From: Caulobacteraceae bacterium
GTDB lineage: Bacteria; Pseudomonadota; Alphaproteobacteria; Caulobacterales; Caulobacteraceae
Reading direction: 5' to 3'
Assembly (NCBI GenBank): GCA_947476555.1
Contig: CANJRI010000003.1
Span: 1-64,000 of the forward strand
DNA: 64,000 nt
The notes below the pieces were generated by a model, which worked only from the letters and a program-made list of their open reading frames with translations, was not told the origin of the DNA and ran no database searches. The translations under genes were made by a program, and so were the position numbers. This document shows positions 36,782 through 45,539 of this stretch, piece by piece (position 1 is the stretch's first letter; every line of letters begins with the position of its first letter).

Positions 36782-36848
36782 CGTCTTCCTTGAAGACATC
36801 CACCATCACAGACTTTGTACAGCCCGGCGCTCGCGCCGGGCTTTTTTT
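36782..36848 (+). ncRNA. Candidate small RNA with CtrA-type promoter
   Basis: No ORF. The unit contains a short perfect hairpin GTCTTC-CTT-GAAGAC (36783-36797), a ~23-base single-stranded linker and a strong intrinsic terminator (36821-36848). A terminator with no gene in front of it, preceded by a consensus CtrA box at a promoter-like distance, is best explained by a ~65-70-nt small RNA. The 5' end is inferred; expression is not shown. Confidence 0.45.
36821..36848 (+). terminator. Strong Rho-independent terminator (orphan)
   Basis: Stem AGCCCGGCG / CGCCGGGCT with a CTCG loop followed by T7. It is not downstream of any plus-strand protein gene and precedes tRNA-Asn by about 80 bases. Confidence 0.9.
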
Positions 36849-36929
36849 CAAAGGGCGCGATACGCGGCTCCGCGCCGCGCTTGCACCCCCCGGCGGGCAC
36901 GCGTATATGCCCGGCCCTCGACGGCCTGA

Positions 36930-37005
36930 TCCCGGATAGCTCAGTTGGTAGAGCAGTCGGCTGTTAACCGACTTGTCGCAGGTTCGAGTCCTGCTCCGGG
37001 AGCCA
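36930..37005 (+). tRNA. tRNA-Asn (GTT)
   Basis: Acceptor TCCCGGA (36930-36936) pairs with TCCGGGA (36995-37001), discriminator G, CCA encoded. Anticodon loop CTGTTAA with anticodon GTT. The 3' end is repeated exactly at 38011-38025. Confidence 0.96.
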
Positions 37006-37006
37006 T
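36992..37006 (+). repeat. attL-like 15-bp repeat at the 3' end of tRNA-Asn
   Basis: TGCTCCGGGAGCCAT, the last 14 bases of tRNA-Asn plus one. An identical copy is at 38011-38025. Duplication of a tRNA 3' end is the usual footprint of tyrosine-recombinase integration. Confidence 0.75.
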
Positions 37007-37278
37007 CGAGGCGAATAGGGCTCGCGCGTCACACGCGCCCTAGATCGCGCGCGGGTTTGCGGCCTAGGCGTAGGAGCAAGCCGACGCCGTCGGCCCGCAG
37101 GGCCTCGGAAAACCTGGCCGAATCACCGCGTCCACGTCGGATCGGCTCGCCCCCCTGGTCAAGAATGCGCCCTGAGCATCTCATGCTAGCGGGAGGCTGA
37201 AACTCGTAGGCCGCGCCAAGCCAAAGGGTGTGCCGACCGCCGGCTAGAGGATGGTTGGCGTCGGTGATAAGGGACGGC

Positions 37279-38010
37279 ATGCGCTACCCCAGCTTCCGGA
37301 TCGACTCCCACTACGGGGTCAAGCAACCCGAGTTCAACTTGGCTGTTCAGGCCTTGGTCAAGGCCTTGGAGGATGACCGCGGCGTGTTCATCGCGGACAA
37401 CCTGATCACCTTCGGCCGGAACCTCGGGTTTCTGGACGACGAGCCCTTGATGAAAGCATGGAAAACCCACTGCGAGGGCCGGGAACGCGCCGTGCTGTGG
37501 CGCACCGCGAACCTCGCCTGGGCCGCCCGACACGCCGCCCGGTTGGAGGGAGATTTCGTCGAGTGCGGCGTCTTCAGGGGCGTGACGGCCAGTATTGTCG
37601 CCGACCTCGTCGACCTATCCGGCCGGACCTTCTGGCTTTACGACGCCTTCGGCGATGTACCCGGACAGAAGACCCTGGAAGGGATGCATGAGGGTCGCGA
37701 GGCGGAGGTCCGCGAGAGGTTTGCCAACATGCCGCAAGTGAAGGTTATCAAGGGGATCGTGCCGGATAGCTTCGCCCAAGGCCTGCCCGACAAGGTCGCC
37801 TTCGCGCATATCGACATGAACAATCCGGATCCGGAGATCGCAGCGCTGGAGGCCCTGGCGACCCGCCTCGTTCCGGGCGCGGCCATCGTGCTCGACGACT
37901 ACGGCTGGTTTGCCTACGGCAAGCAGTTCTTGGCCGAGCGGGACTGGTTTGCGGCTCGGGGCCGCTCGGTGATGGAAATGCCAACTGGCCAGGGGTTGGT
38001 AATCTGGTGA
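37279..38010 (+). CDS. TylF/macrocin O-methyltransferase-like protein
   Basis: 243 residues from MRYPSFRIDSHYGVK (ATG 37279, AAGGGA upstream). The SAM-binding segment FVECGVFRGVTASIVADL (about 95-112) and metal-type residues in AFAHIDMNNPDPEI and AAIVLDDYGWFAYG match the TylF-type class I methyltransferases that O-methylate sugars. In Caulobacterales and other bacteria such genes accompany surface-glycan clusters. Here it is alone inside the tRNA-Asn cassette; its stop is directly followed by the right-hand repeat. Confidence 0.82.
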   Translation: MRYPSFRIDSHYGVKQPEFNLAVQALVKALEDDRGVFIADNLITFGRNLGFLDDEPLMKAWKTHCEGRERAVLWRTANLAWAARHAARLEGDFVECGVFRGVTASIVADLVDLSGRTFWLYDAFGDVPGQKTLEGMHEGREAEVRERFANMPQVKVIKGIVPDSFAQGLPDKVAFAHIDMNNPDPEIAALEALATRLVPGAAIVLDDYGWFAYGKQFLAERDWFAARGRSVMEMPTGQGLVIW

Positions 38011-38025
38011 TGCTCCGGGAGCCAT
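38011..38025 (+). repeat. attR-like 15-bp repeat
   Basis: Second exact copy of TGCTCCGGGAGCCAT, one base after the methyltransferase stop and ten bases before the end of gloA. Not part of any tRNA. Confidence 0.75.
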
Positions 38026-38034
38026 GGTGACTCC

Positions 38035-38475
38035 CTACCAGACCCCAACGTTCGGCGCCGACGCCCAGGGCTCGGCCGGTGGTAGAGCATCTCCCATCTG
38101 CAGCAGTTCGATCGAGATGTTGTCCGGCGAGCGGACGAAGGCCATCCGCCCGTCCCGCGGCGGCCGGTTGATGACCACGCCGGCGTCCTTGAGCCGCTGG
38201 CAGACCGCGTAAATGTCCTTCACCGCATAGGCCAGGTGGCCGAAGTTGCGGCCGCCCTCATAGGCTTCCGGGTCCCAGTTGTGGGTGAGTTCGACCATCG
38301 GCGCCTGGCCCTCGCGGGCCGCCGCCTCGTCGTCCGGCGCGAAGAGGAACACCAGGGTGAAGCGGCCGGCCGGGACGTCGCGCCGCGACACTTCCTTAAG
38401 CCCCAGCTTGCTACAGTAGAAATCCAACGAATCCGCCAGATCGGTCACGCGAACCATGGTGTGCAGGTATTTCAT
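38035..38475 (-). CDS. gloA: Lactoylglutathione lyase (glyoxalase I)
   Basis: 146 residues of the VOC fold. The metal ligands expected for GloA are present: His5 in MKYLHTMVRV, Glu in PMVELTHNW, His in NFGHLAYAV and Glu in SIELLQMG. GRNFGHLAYAVKDIYAVCQRL and PPRDGRMAFVRSPDN are GloA hallmarks. It isomerises the methylglyoxal-glutathione hemithioacetal to S-lactoylglutathione. The first Caulobacterales-type core gene after the tRNA-Asn cassette. Confidence 0.92.
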   Translation of the reverse strand: MKYLHTMVRVTDLADSLDFYCSKLGLKEVSRRDVPAGRFTLVFLFAPDDEAAAREGQAPMVELTHNWDPEAYEGGRNFGHLAYAVKDIYAVCQRLKDAGVVINRPPRDGRMAFVRSPDNISIELLQMGDALPPAEPWASAPNVGVW

Positions 38476-38661
38476 GACGGACTGGTCCTCCCGGGTGGCG
38501 CCTGTGCTGCAATGCCGCCACGCGCCAGAACGACTAGTCCCCTAAGACCATGGGTGACCGCAATTTCATTTGCGCTCGACTTGGGCGGGTAGCACAACCG
38601 GCATACAGCCTTGGGGGGCGTCCTGGGGCAGGCCTAGGGCCGGACGCTCCAGGATACCGTG

Positions 38662-39717
38662 ATGCGACTTAAACCTCCTCAGGTGTTCGTGCTCGTCGTG
38701 GTCGGCGTGCTGGCCGTCTACTTCCTGTTCTCCAGCCTGTTCCGAGGCGACAAGGCCGCCCAGGCCAAGGCCGGGCCCGAGCCCGCGCCCAGCGTCCAGG
38801 TGCAGACGATCCCGGAATCGGTGCGCGAGGTGCGGGTCACCCTGCGCGGCCGCACCGAGGCGGCGCGTTCGGTCTCTGTGCGCTCGGAGACCTCGGGCGT
38901 GGTCGCCGCGACCCCGACGCCCGAGGGCGCCGCCGTCCGCCAGGGCCAGATCCTGTGCCGCCTCGCCGTCGACGCCCGCCAGGCCGCGCTCGACCAGGCC
39001 AGGGCCAATCTCCGTTCCCGCCAGTTGCAGCACCAGGCGTCCGCCGAACTGGCCGCCAAGGGCTACCGCTCGCAGACCCAGGTGCTTGAGAGCCAGGCGG
39101 CGCTGGATGGCGCCCAGGCCGCCACGCGCGGCGCCGAGATCGCCCTCGCCCAGGTCAATATCCGCGCGCCCTTCGCCGGCGTGTTCGACCGCCGGGAGGC
39201 CGAGGTCGGCAGCTACCTTGCCCCAGGCCAGCCCTGCGGGACGCTGATCGAACTCAATCCGCTGGTGGTCTATGGCGACGTCGCCGAGACCGAGGCCGGC
39301 CGGCTGAAGATCGGGGCGCCCGCCACCGCCCGCCTCGTCTCCGGCGAGATGCTGAATGGCCGCGTGCGCTATGTGGCTCGCGACGCCGACCCCGCCACCC
39401 GCACCTATCGGGTCGAGGTGACGGTGGCCAATCCCAGCCTCGCTTTCCGCTCCGGCCTCTCGGCCGAGGTCAAGATCGGCGTCGGCGCCAGCCGGGCGCA
39501 CCTGGCGCCGCTGTCGTCTCTGGTTCTGGACGCCGCCGGCCGCCAGGGTGTCCGCTACGTGCTGCCGGACCAGAGGGTGGCCTTCGCCCCTGTCACGGTG
39601 CTTGAGGAAACCCCTGAAGGTGTCTGGGTCAGCGGCCTTTCTGGCGCCGTGCGGCTGATCACCGTCGGCCAGTCCTACGTCGCCGAGGGGCAGAGGGTGC
39701 GGGTCGCCGCGCGATGA
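38662..39717 (+). CDS. RND efflux periplasmic adaptor (membrane fusion protein)
   Basis: 351 residues from ATG 38662 (a GTG one codon earlier is possible). An N-terminal membrane anchor (8-25) is followed by a lipoyl/barrel-sandwich domain (SETSGVVAATPTPEGAAVRQGQ), a short helical hairpin (TQVLESQAALDGAQAATRG), and LNPLVVYGDVAETEAGRLKIG leading to the beta-barrel and membrane-proximal domains. It links the inner-membrane pump to an outer-membrane channel. Its stop overlaps the pump start (ATGA). Confidence 0.92.
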   Translation: MRLKPPQVFVLVVVGVLAVYFLFSSLFRGDKAAQAKAGPEPAPSVQVQTIPESVREVRVTLRGRTEAARSVSVRSETSGVVAATPTPEGAAVRQGQILCRLAVDARQAALDQARANLRSRQLQHQASAELAAKGYRSQTQVLESQAALDGAQAATRGAEIALAQVNIRAPFAGVFDRREAEVGSYLAPGQPCGTLIELNPLVVYGDVAETEAGRLKIGAPATARLVSGEMLNGRVRYVARDADPATRTYRVEVTVANPSLAFRSGLSAEVKIGVGASRAHLAPLSSLVLDAAGRQGVRYVLPDQRVAFAPVTVLEETPEGVWVSGLSGAVRLITVGQSYVAEGQRVRVAAR

Positions 39718-42700
39718 TCGGGTCCCTGATCGATGGCGCGATCCAGAGGCGCAAGGTCGTCCTCGGCGTCGCCCTGATCGCCACCCTGTTCGGCTTCTTC
39801 GCCTATCTGGCGGTCCCCCGGGAGGCCGAGCCCAGCATCGACGTGCCCTTCATCGCCGTGACCGTCCCCTACCCCGGCGTCAGCCCGGAGGACGCCGAGC
39901 GGCTGCTGGTCAAGCCGCTTGAGTTGGAATTGCAGAACATCGAGGGGGTCAAGCTGATGACCTCGGTGGCGCGCCAGAACATGGCCGCCGTCAGCCTGGA
40001 GTTCGACCCCAGCTTCGACAAGGACAAGGCCCTGGCCGACGTCCGCGCCCAGGTGGACCTGGCCCGCGGCCGCTTCCCGCCCGACGCGGAGGAGCCGCTG
40101 ATCCAGGAAGCCAATATCGCCGAGGAGCCGGTGATCGGCGTCGAGATCTCCGGCCAGGCCCCGGAGCGCGAACTCAACGCCGTGGTCCGCTCGCTCCGCG
40201 ACCGCCTGGAGAACCTCCCTGGCGTGTTGGAAGTGCAGCTGAACGGCGTCCGCGACGAGGTGCTCGAGGTCACCATCGATCCGCTGCGGATGGAGGCCTA
40301 CAACGTCACCACCGGCGAACTCGCCCAGGTGATCGGCCGCAACAACCAGCTGGTGCCGGCCGGCGCCCTGCGTTCCGGCACGGGGCAGTTCGCGGTGAAG
40401 GTTCCCGGCGTGGTGGAGCGCCCGCAGGACATCCTCTCCCTGCCGATCAAGAAGAACGGCGACCGGCTGGTCACCGTCGGCGACATCGGCGACGTGCGCC
40501 GCACCTTCAAGGAGCCCAGCTACATCACCCGCTTCAACGGCGAGCCGGTCCTGTCCCTGGCGGTCTCCAAGCGTGGCGGCGCCAACATCCTGGAGACCGC
40601 GGCCCAGGTCCGTCAGACGGTGGCGCAGGAGCAGAAGCGCTGGCCGCCCGGCATCAAGGCCGCCTTCACCTTCGACGAGTCCGAGGGCATCGGCCGCCGG
40701 ATGAGCGTCCTGGAGAGCGGCCTCTTGATGGCCAGCCTCCTGGTGATGATGATCGTCGTCCTGTCGCTGGGCATCCGCCAGGGCCTGATCGTCGGAGTGG
40801 CGATCCCGGTCTGCTTCATGCTGACCTTCCTGATGCTCTACGCCTTCGGCGTGACCCTCAACATGATGGTCATGTTCGGTCTCGTCCTGGCGGTGGGCAT
40901 CCTGGTGGACGGCGGCATCGTGGTGGTCGAGTACGCCGACCGGAAGATGGCCGAGGGCCTTCCCCGCGAAGCCGCCTTCGCCGCCGCCGGAAAACGCATG
41001 TTCTGGCCGGTGGTGAACGGCACCCTGACCACCCTCTGCGCCTTCCTGCCGTTCCTGTTCTGGAACTCGATCCCCGGCAAGTTCATGAGCTACCTGCCGC
41101 TCACCCTGTTCTTCGTGCTGGGCGCCTCGATCTTCGTGGCCCTGCTATTCACGCCCGCCCTGGGCTCGGTGTTCGGGCGCGCCACCGCCGTTGACGCCGC
41201 CCACCTGGCGGAGATCGAGAAATCCGAACACGGCGATCCGACCCAGATGACCGGATTCATGGGCCGGTATGCGCGCACGCTCGCCTGGCTCGGGGATCAC
41301 CCGACCCGAACCATGGGCGTCGCCTTCGCGGTCGTCATCGGGATCATCGTCCTGTTCGCGGCGACCCCGCGCGAGACCGAGTTCGCCGTGCGGGAGGACC
41401 CGGAATCGGTGGCGATCTTTGTGAAGGGGCGCGGCAATCTCTCCCCTGAGGCGCACTACGGACTGGTCAGCCAGGTGGCCAGCCGGCTGCAGGGGATGAA
41501 GGGCGTGGAGTCGCTCTACCTGCGGGCCGGCGCCTTCAGCCCCGGCGGCGGACCGAACGCGGCGCCCAACGACACCATCGGCCGGCTGCAGGTGGATTTC
41601 GTCTCCTACGAGGAACGCCGCCGCCTGGGCCTGGAGGGCCGGGACATCGAGGCGGATATCCGTCGCCGCGTGGCCAACGTGCCCGGCTTGCAGGTCGAGG
41701 TGCGTCCGCCCCAGGCCGGCCCGCCGGTCGGCAAGGACGTGCAGGTCGAGCTGCTGAGCACCGACCCGGCCGCGCTGGGCAGAGCCGCCGACCTGGTCAA
41801 GGCCAAGCTCGCCGCCGACCGCGACATCATCGAGCTGGAGGACAACCGCACCTCCCCGGGCATCGAATGGAACCTGGTGGTCGACCGTGAGGCGGCCGGC
41901 CGTTACGGCGTCGACGTGGTCTCGGTGGGCCAGGCGATCCAGTTCGTCACCGGCGGGGTGCTGATGGGCCGTTTCCGCCCCGACGACACCGACGAGGAAC
42001 TGGACATCCGGGTGCGCTTCCCCCTCGAGGCGCGCAACACCCAGGCCTTCGAGCAGCTGAAGATCTCCACCCCCCAGGGGCCGGTCCCGGCCAGCTACTT
42101 CATCAAGCAGGTCCCCGGCCAACAGGTGACCACCATCCTGCGCCGCGATTCCCAGCGGCTGGTGGTGGTGCAGGCCAACACCGTCGAGGGCGTGGCCGCT
42201 AACCGCAAGATCGCCGAGTTGCGGCCCTGGCTGGAGAGCGCGCCCCTCGACCCTTCCGTGACCTGGAAGTTCACCGGCGCCGACGAGGAAGGCCAGAAGG
42301 CGGCCGCCTTCTTCATGATCGCCATGGCCATTTCGCTGTTCCTGATGGGCGTGATCCTGCTCTGGCAGTTCAACAGCTTCTATGGGGTAGCGGTGACGCT
42401 CTCGGCCGTGCTGCTGTCCACGGCCGGCGTCCTGCTGGGCGTGCAGGTCAACCTGTTCGGCGCCTTCGAATATCTCAGCGTCATCTTCCTCGGCACCGGC
42501 GTGGTCGCCCTGGCCGGCGTCGTCGTCGGCCACAACATCGTGCTGGTGGACACCTTCTACCGCCTGCTGCGCGACGGCATGGACCGCCAGGACGCGGCCG
42601 TGCGCGCCGCCACCCAGCGGTTCCGGCCGGTTATGCTCACCACCCTGGTGACGGTGGTGGGCCTGCTGCCCCTGATGCTGCAGATCCACCCCAACTTCCG

Positions 42701-42917
42701 CACCGGCCACCTGGAGTTTAAGGCGCCGGGCTCCGACTGGTGGGTTCAGCTTTCCGCCGCCGTGGTCTGGGGCCTGTCCTTCGCCACCTTGCTGACCCTG
42801 CTGGTGACCCCGGTGATGCTAGCCGCGCCCGCGGTTTACCGACGCCGCCTCAACAAACGGTTCGGCCGCAAGCCCCAACACACTGACCTGGAAAGCTTTC
42901 CCCGCGCCGCGGAATAG
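39714..42917 (+). CDS. RND-family efflux pump, inner-membrane subunit
   Basis: 1067 residues, full RND length with twelve TM helices and two large periplasmic loops. The N-terminus VPREAEPSIDVPFIAVTVPYPGVSPEDAE is typical of the HAE-like branch. TM4 reads GILVDGGIVVVEYADRKM: only one Asp where AcrB-type pumps have an Asp-Asp pair. It is co-translated with the adaptor. No regulator or TolC gene is adjacent; the TolC gene at 29 kb is a possible outer-membrane partner. Substrate unknown. Confidence 0.93.
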   Translation: MIGSLIDGAIQRRKVVLGVALIATLFGFFAYLAVPREAEPSIDVPFIAVTVPYPGVSPEDAERLLVKPLELELQNIEGVKLMTSVARQNMAAVSLEFDPSFDKDKALADVRAQVDLARGRFPPDAEEPLIQEANIAEEPVIGVEISGQAPERELNAVVRSLRDRLENLPGVLEVQLNGVRDEVLEVTIDPLRMEAYNVTTGELAQVIGRNNQLVPAGALRSGTGQFAVKVPGVVERPQDILSLPIKKNGDRLVTVGDIGDVRRTFKEPSYITRFNGEPVLSLAVSKRGGANILETAAQVRQTVAQEQKRWPPGIKAAFTFDESEGIGRRMSVLESGLLMASLLVMMIVVLSLGIRQGLIVGVAIPVCFMLTFLMLYAFGVTLNMMVMFGLVLAVGILVDGGIVVVEYADRKMAEGLPREAAFAAAGKRMFWPVVNGTLTTLCAFLPFLFWNSIPGKFMSYLPLTLFFVLGASIFVALLFTPALGSVFGRATAVDAAHLAEIEKSEHGDPTQMTGFMGRYARTLAWLGDHPTRTMGVAFAVVIGIIVLFAATPRETEFAVREDPESVAIFVKGRGNLSPEAHYGLVSQVASRLQGMKGVESLYLRAGAFSPGGGPNAAPNDTIGRLQVDFVSYEERRRLGLEGRDIEADIRRRVANVPGLQVEVRPPQAGPPVGKDVQVELLSTDPAALGRAADLVKAKLAADRDIIELEDNRTSPGIEWNLVVDREAAGRYGVDVVSVGQAIQFVTGGVLMGRFRPDDTDEELDIRVRFPLEARNTQAFEQLKISTPQGPVPASYFIKQVPGQQVTTILRRDSQRLVVVQANTVEGVAANRKIAELRPWLESAPLDPSVTWKFTGADEEGQKAAAFFMIAMAISLFLMGVILLWQFNSFYGVAVTLSAVLLSTAGVLLGVQVNLFGAFEYLSVIFLGTGVVALAGVVVGHNIVLVDTFYRLLRDGMDRQDAAVRAATQRFRPVMLTTLVTVVGLLPLMLQIHPNFRTGHLEFKAPGSDWWVQLSAAVVWGLSFATLLTLLVTPVMLAAPAVYRRRLNKRFGRKPQHTDLESFPRAAE

Positions 42918-44759
42918 CTAGGCCTGGCGCGTCTGGCGCCGCCACAGGGCCGCGTACTCCCCACCCTTGGCCAACAGCGCCTCGTGGGTCCCGCACTCGA
43001 CGATGCGGCCGCGCCGCAGCACCACGATCTGGTCGGCGTCGACGATGGTGGAGAGCCGGTGCGCCACCACCAGGGTGGTGCGGCCGGCCCGGACCTTGCG
43101 CAGGGTGGCCTGGATCGCCGCCTCGGTGGGGCCATCCAGGGCGCTCGTCGCCTCATCGAGGATCAGCAGGCGCGGACCGGCCAGCAGCGCCCGGGCGATC
43201 CCCACCCGCTGCCGCTCGCCGCCGGAAAGCTTCAGCCCCCGCTCGCCCACCCGCGTGGCCATGCCGTCCGGCAGGCTGTCGATGAACGGCCCGAGCTCGG
43301 CGGCGTCGGCGGCGGCGCGCACTTCCTCGGGCGTGGCGTCCGGACGGGCGAAGGCGATGTTGGTCTGCAGGGTGTCGTTGAACAGCGCCACGTCCTGCGG
43401 CACCAGGGCCACGGCCCGACGCAGGTCGGCCTGCTTCACCTGGCGCATGTCGAGACCGTCGATGGTCACCCGCCCGTCCTGCGGATCGATCAGCCGCATG
43501 GCCAGCCGCACCGCCGTGGTCTTGCCGGCGCCCGACGGACCCACCAGGGCGGTGGTGGTCCCTGGCCGTGCCCGGAAACTCACGCCCAGCAGGCCGATCG
43601 ACCGCGCGTCGTGCCGGAAGGTCACCTCCTCGAAGGCGATCTCGGCCCCTGCCCCGCCTGCCGGCGGCAGGGTGACAGCGTCCGGCGCGTCGACGATGTC
43701 GGGCGCGGTGGCGCGCAGGGCCACCATCTGCTCCATGTCGATGAAGGCCTGGCGGATTTCCCGGTAATTGAACCCCAGGATCGCCAGCGGGGCGTAGATC
43801 GAGGTCAACAACAGGACCGCCATGGTGACGTCGCCGATCCGCATCCGGCCGGCCAGCACCTCGTAGCCGGCCATCACCGTCATCGCCGCCAGGGCGAGGC
43901 TGAGGATCACCGCCTGGACGGCGTTCAGCAGGTTCAGCGAGGTGGTGGCGGTGACGTTGGCCCGCACCAGGTCGCCCATGGCCGCGCCGTACTGTCCGAC
44001 CGTTCGGGTCTCGTGCCCGAAGGTCTTCACCGTCTCGTAGTTGATCAATGCGTCGACCGCGACGCCCGCCGAGCGGCTGTCGGCCTCGTTCAGCGCCCGG
44101 CGGTGGGCCAGCCGCCAGTCGGTGATCTTGAACGTCACCACGACGTAAAGAACGACGCTCACCAGGGCGACCGCCGCGAACCGCCAGTCGAGGCGGATGG
44201 CCAGCACCGCCATCGCCAGCACCAGCTCCACCGCCGTGGGGCCGAGGTTGAAGACCACGCTGCGCATCAGGAAATCGGTGGCCCGCGAGCCCCGGTCGAT
44301 GACCCTCGACAGCGAGCCGGTTTGTTTGGACTGATGGAAATCCATGGAAAGCGACAGGGCATGGCCAAAGGTCTCGGTCGCCGCCTTGGCCACCGTGTGC
44401 TGCGAGACCACCGTGAAGATCGCGTCCCGGGCATAGGGGGCGCAGGAGGCGATCATCCGCAGGCCGGCAAAGGCCAGGGCAAGCGTCAGAAAACCGGCGC
44501 CAAGCTGCGCCGCTCCGTCGGGAACGAGGCGGTTGATGGCGTCCCCCAGGGCCACCGGCGCGGCCACGCTGGCCAACTTGCCGACAACCACCAGCACAAG
44601 CGCCGCGCCGATCCGCCAGGCCAAGCCCGGCGCGCCGGAGCGCAGCACCAACTGGCCGAGGTCCGCCATCGCCTGGCCGAACCGGAATTTCCCCTCGGCG
44701 GCGGACTCGGCGCCGCCCCGTTCATGCATGCGCCCGCGCGCCATGTGGGCGTGGGTCAT
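42918..44759 (-). CDS. Atm1/HMT-type ABC exporter (fused permease-ATPase)
   Basis: 613 residues: six TM helices (about 45-330) and a nucleotide-binding domain with Walker A VGPSGAGKTTAVRL, signature LSGGERQRVGIARALL, Walker B RLLILDEATSAL and the H-loop AHRLST. The stretch SKQTGSLSRVIDRGSRATDFL is characteristic of Atm1-like exporters that move glutathione-linked metal or sulfur species. The start is uncertain among several Met in the first 20 residues. Divergent from the LOG gene. Confidence 0.9.
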   Translation of the reverse strand: MTHAHMARGRMHERGGAESAAEGKFRFGQAMADLGQLVLRSGAPGLAWRIGAALVLVVVGKLASVAAPVALGDAINRLVPDGAAQLGAGFLTLALAFAGLRMIASCAPYARDAIFTVVSQHTVAKAATETFGHALSLSMDFHQSKQTGSLSRVIDRGSRATDFLMRSVVFNLGPTAVELVLAMAVLAIRLDWRFAAVALVSVVLYVVVTFKITDWRLAHRRALNEADSRSAGVAVDALINYETVKTFGHETRTVGQYGAAMGDLVRANVTATTSLNLLNAVQAVILSLALAAMTVMAGYEVLAGRMRIGDVTMAVLLLTSIYAPLAILGFNYREIRQAFIDMEQMVALRATAPDIVDAPDAVTLPPAGGAGAEIAFEEVTFRHDARSIGLLGVSFRARPGTTTALVGPSGAGKTTAVRLAMRLIDPQDGRVTIDGLDMRQVKQADLRRAVALVPQDVALFNDTLQTNIAFARPDATPEEVRAAADAAELGPFIDSLPDGMATRVGERGLKLSGGERQRVGIARALLAGPRLLILDEATSALDGPTEAAIQATLRKVRAGRTTLVVAHRLSTIVDADQIVVLRRGRIVECGTHEALLAKGGEYAALWRRQTRQA

Positions 44760-44883
44760 GGCGACGGGGATACGGACATTGGGAACACGCTTGCTTGAAT
44801 CGACTTAACCCTGACCATAGCTAGTTGGGCTTTCGCCGGGCGCTGGCAAGCGCCCACCTCGAAGTTTCCCGGAGCCAGCGCCA

Positions 44884-45480
44884 ATGGGGCCTGAGACCCG
44901 CCTGAAATCCGCCTGCGTCTTCTGCGGCTCGTCCGACGCCGCCGATCCGGCCTTCATCGTCGCGGCCGGCGACCTCGGCCGCGCCCTCGCGGCCGCCCGG
45001 ATCAAGCTGGTCTACGGCGGCGGCGGCGTGGGCCTGATGGGCGCCACCGCCCGCGCGGCCGACGCGGCCGGCGGCGAGGTGCTGGGCATCATTCCGACCT
45101 TCCTGGTGGGTCGCGAACGGGCGCTGGAAAGCGTCGAGCATGTGGTCGTCAACTCCATGCACGAACGAAAGATGATGATGTTCGAGAAGTCGGACGGCTT
45201 CGTCATCCTGCCGGGCGGCGTGGGCACCCTGGAGGAGGTCGTGGAGCTCTTGTCCTGGCGCCGCCTCGACCTGCACGCCAAGCCGGTGGTCTTCTACAAC
45301 CCGCGGAATTTCTGGAAGACCCTGTTCGACCTCTTCCAGCACACCGTCGACGAGAATCTGACGCCGCCCAGCTTCATGGACGCCTGGACCGTGGTCGACC
45401 GCATCGAGGATGTGGTCCCGGCCCTGCTCGGCGAACCGACCGACAACCAGTCGGAGGTCAGGGTCCTCAAGCGCAGCTAA
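44884..45480 (+). CDS. LOG-family nucleotide 5'-monophosphate phosphoribohydrolase
   Basis: 198 residues. It has the family signatures VYGGGGVGLMGATARAA (about 43-59), HERKMMMFEKSDGFVILPGG and PGGVGTLEEVVE (PGGxGTxxE, about 117-128). LOG proteins hydrolyse cytokinin-type nucleotides or AMP to base plus ribose 5-phosphate; in bacteria they are often mis-annotated as lysine decarboxylase. Two bases separate it from the possible upstream end of the next ORF. Confidence 0.92.
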   Translation: MGPETRLKSACVFCGSSDAADPAFIVAAGDLGRALAAARIKLVYGGGGVGLMGATARAADAAGGEVLGIIPTFLVGRERALESVEHVVVNSMHERKMMMFEKSDGFVILPGGVGTLEEVVELLSWRRLDLHAKPVVFYNPRNFWKTLFDLFQHTVDENLTPPSFMDAWTVVDRIEDVVPALLGEPTDNQSEVRVLKRS

Positions 45481-45539
45481 GCTTGCCCTTGCATCAAAAT
45501 GCAGTTGTCGAACGCCGCGTCACAGGGGATCATAGAGCA

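Larger units (their letters stand above)
37006..38025 (+). mobile_element. Putative integrase-less cassette at tRNA-Asn
   Basis: About 1.02 kb bounded by the 15-bp tRNA-end duplication and holding one methyltransferase gene. The DNA is visibly lower in GC than its flanks and uses more A/T-ending codons. No integrase fits in the space, so this is either a remnant left by deletion or a small non-autonomous cassette. The first ~270 bases (37007-37278) have no supported gene. Confidence 0.5.

Noticed and set aside
37029..37280. Minus-strand frame of 83 codons in the tRNA-Asn cassette
   Set aside because: No Shine-Dalgarno or recognisable domain, and it overlaps the methyltransferase start region; not supported as a gene.
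44791..44810. Possible CtrA site (CTTGAATCGACTTAACC) before the ABC exporter
   Set aside because: Only the TTAACC half fits; the other half is absent at the required spacing.
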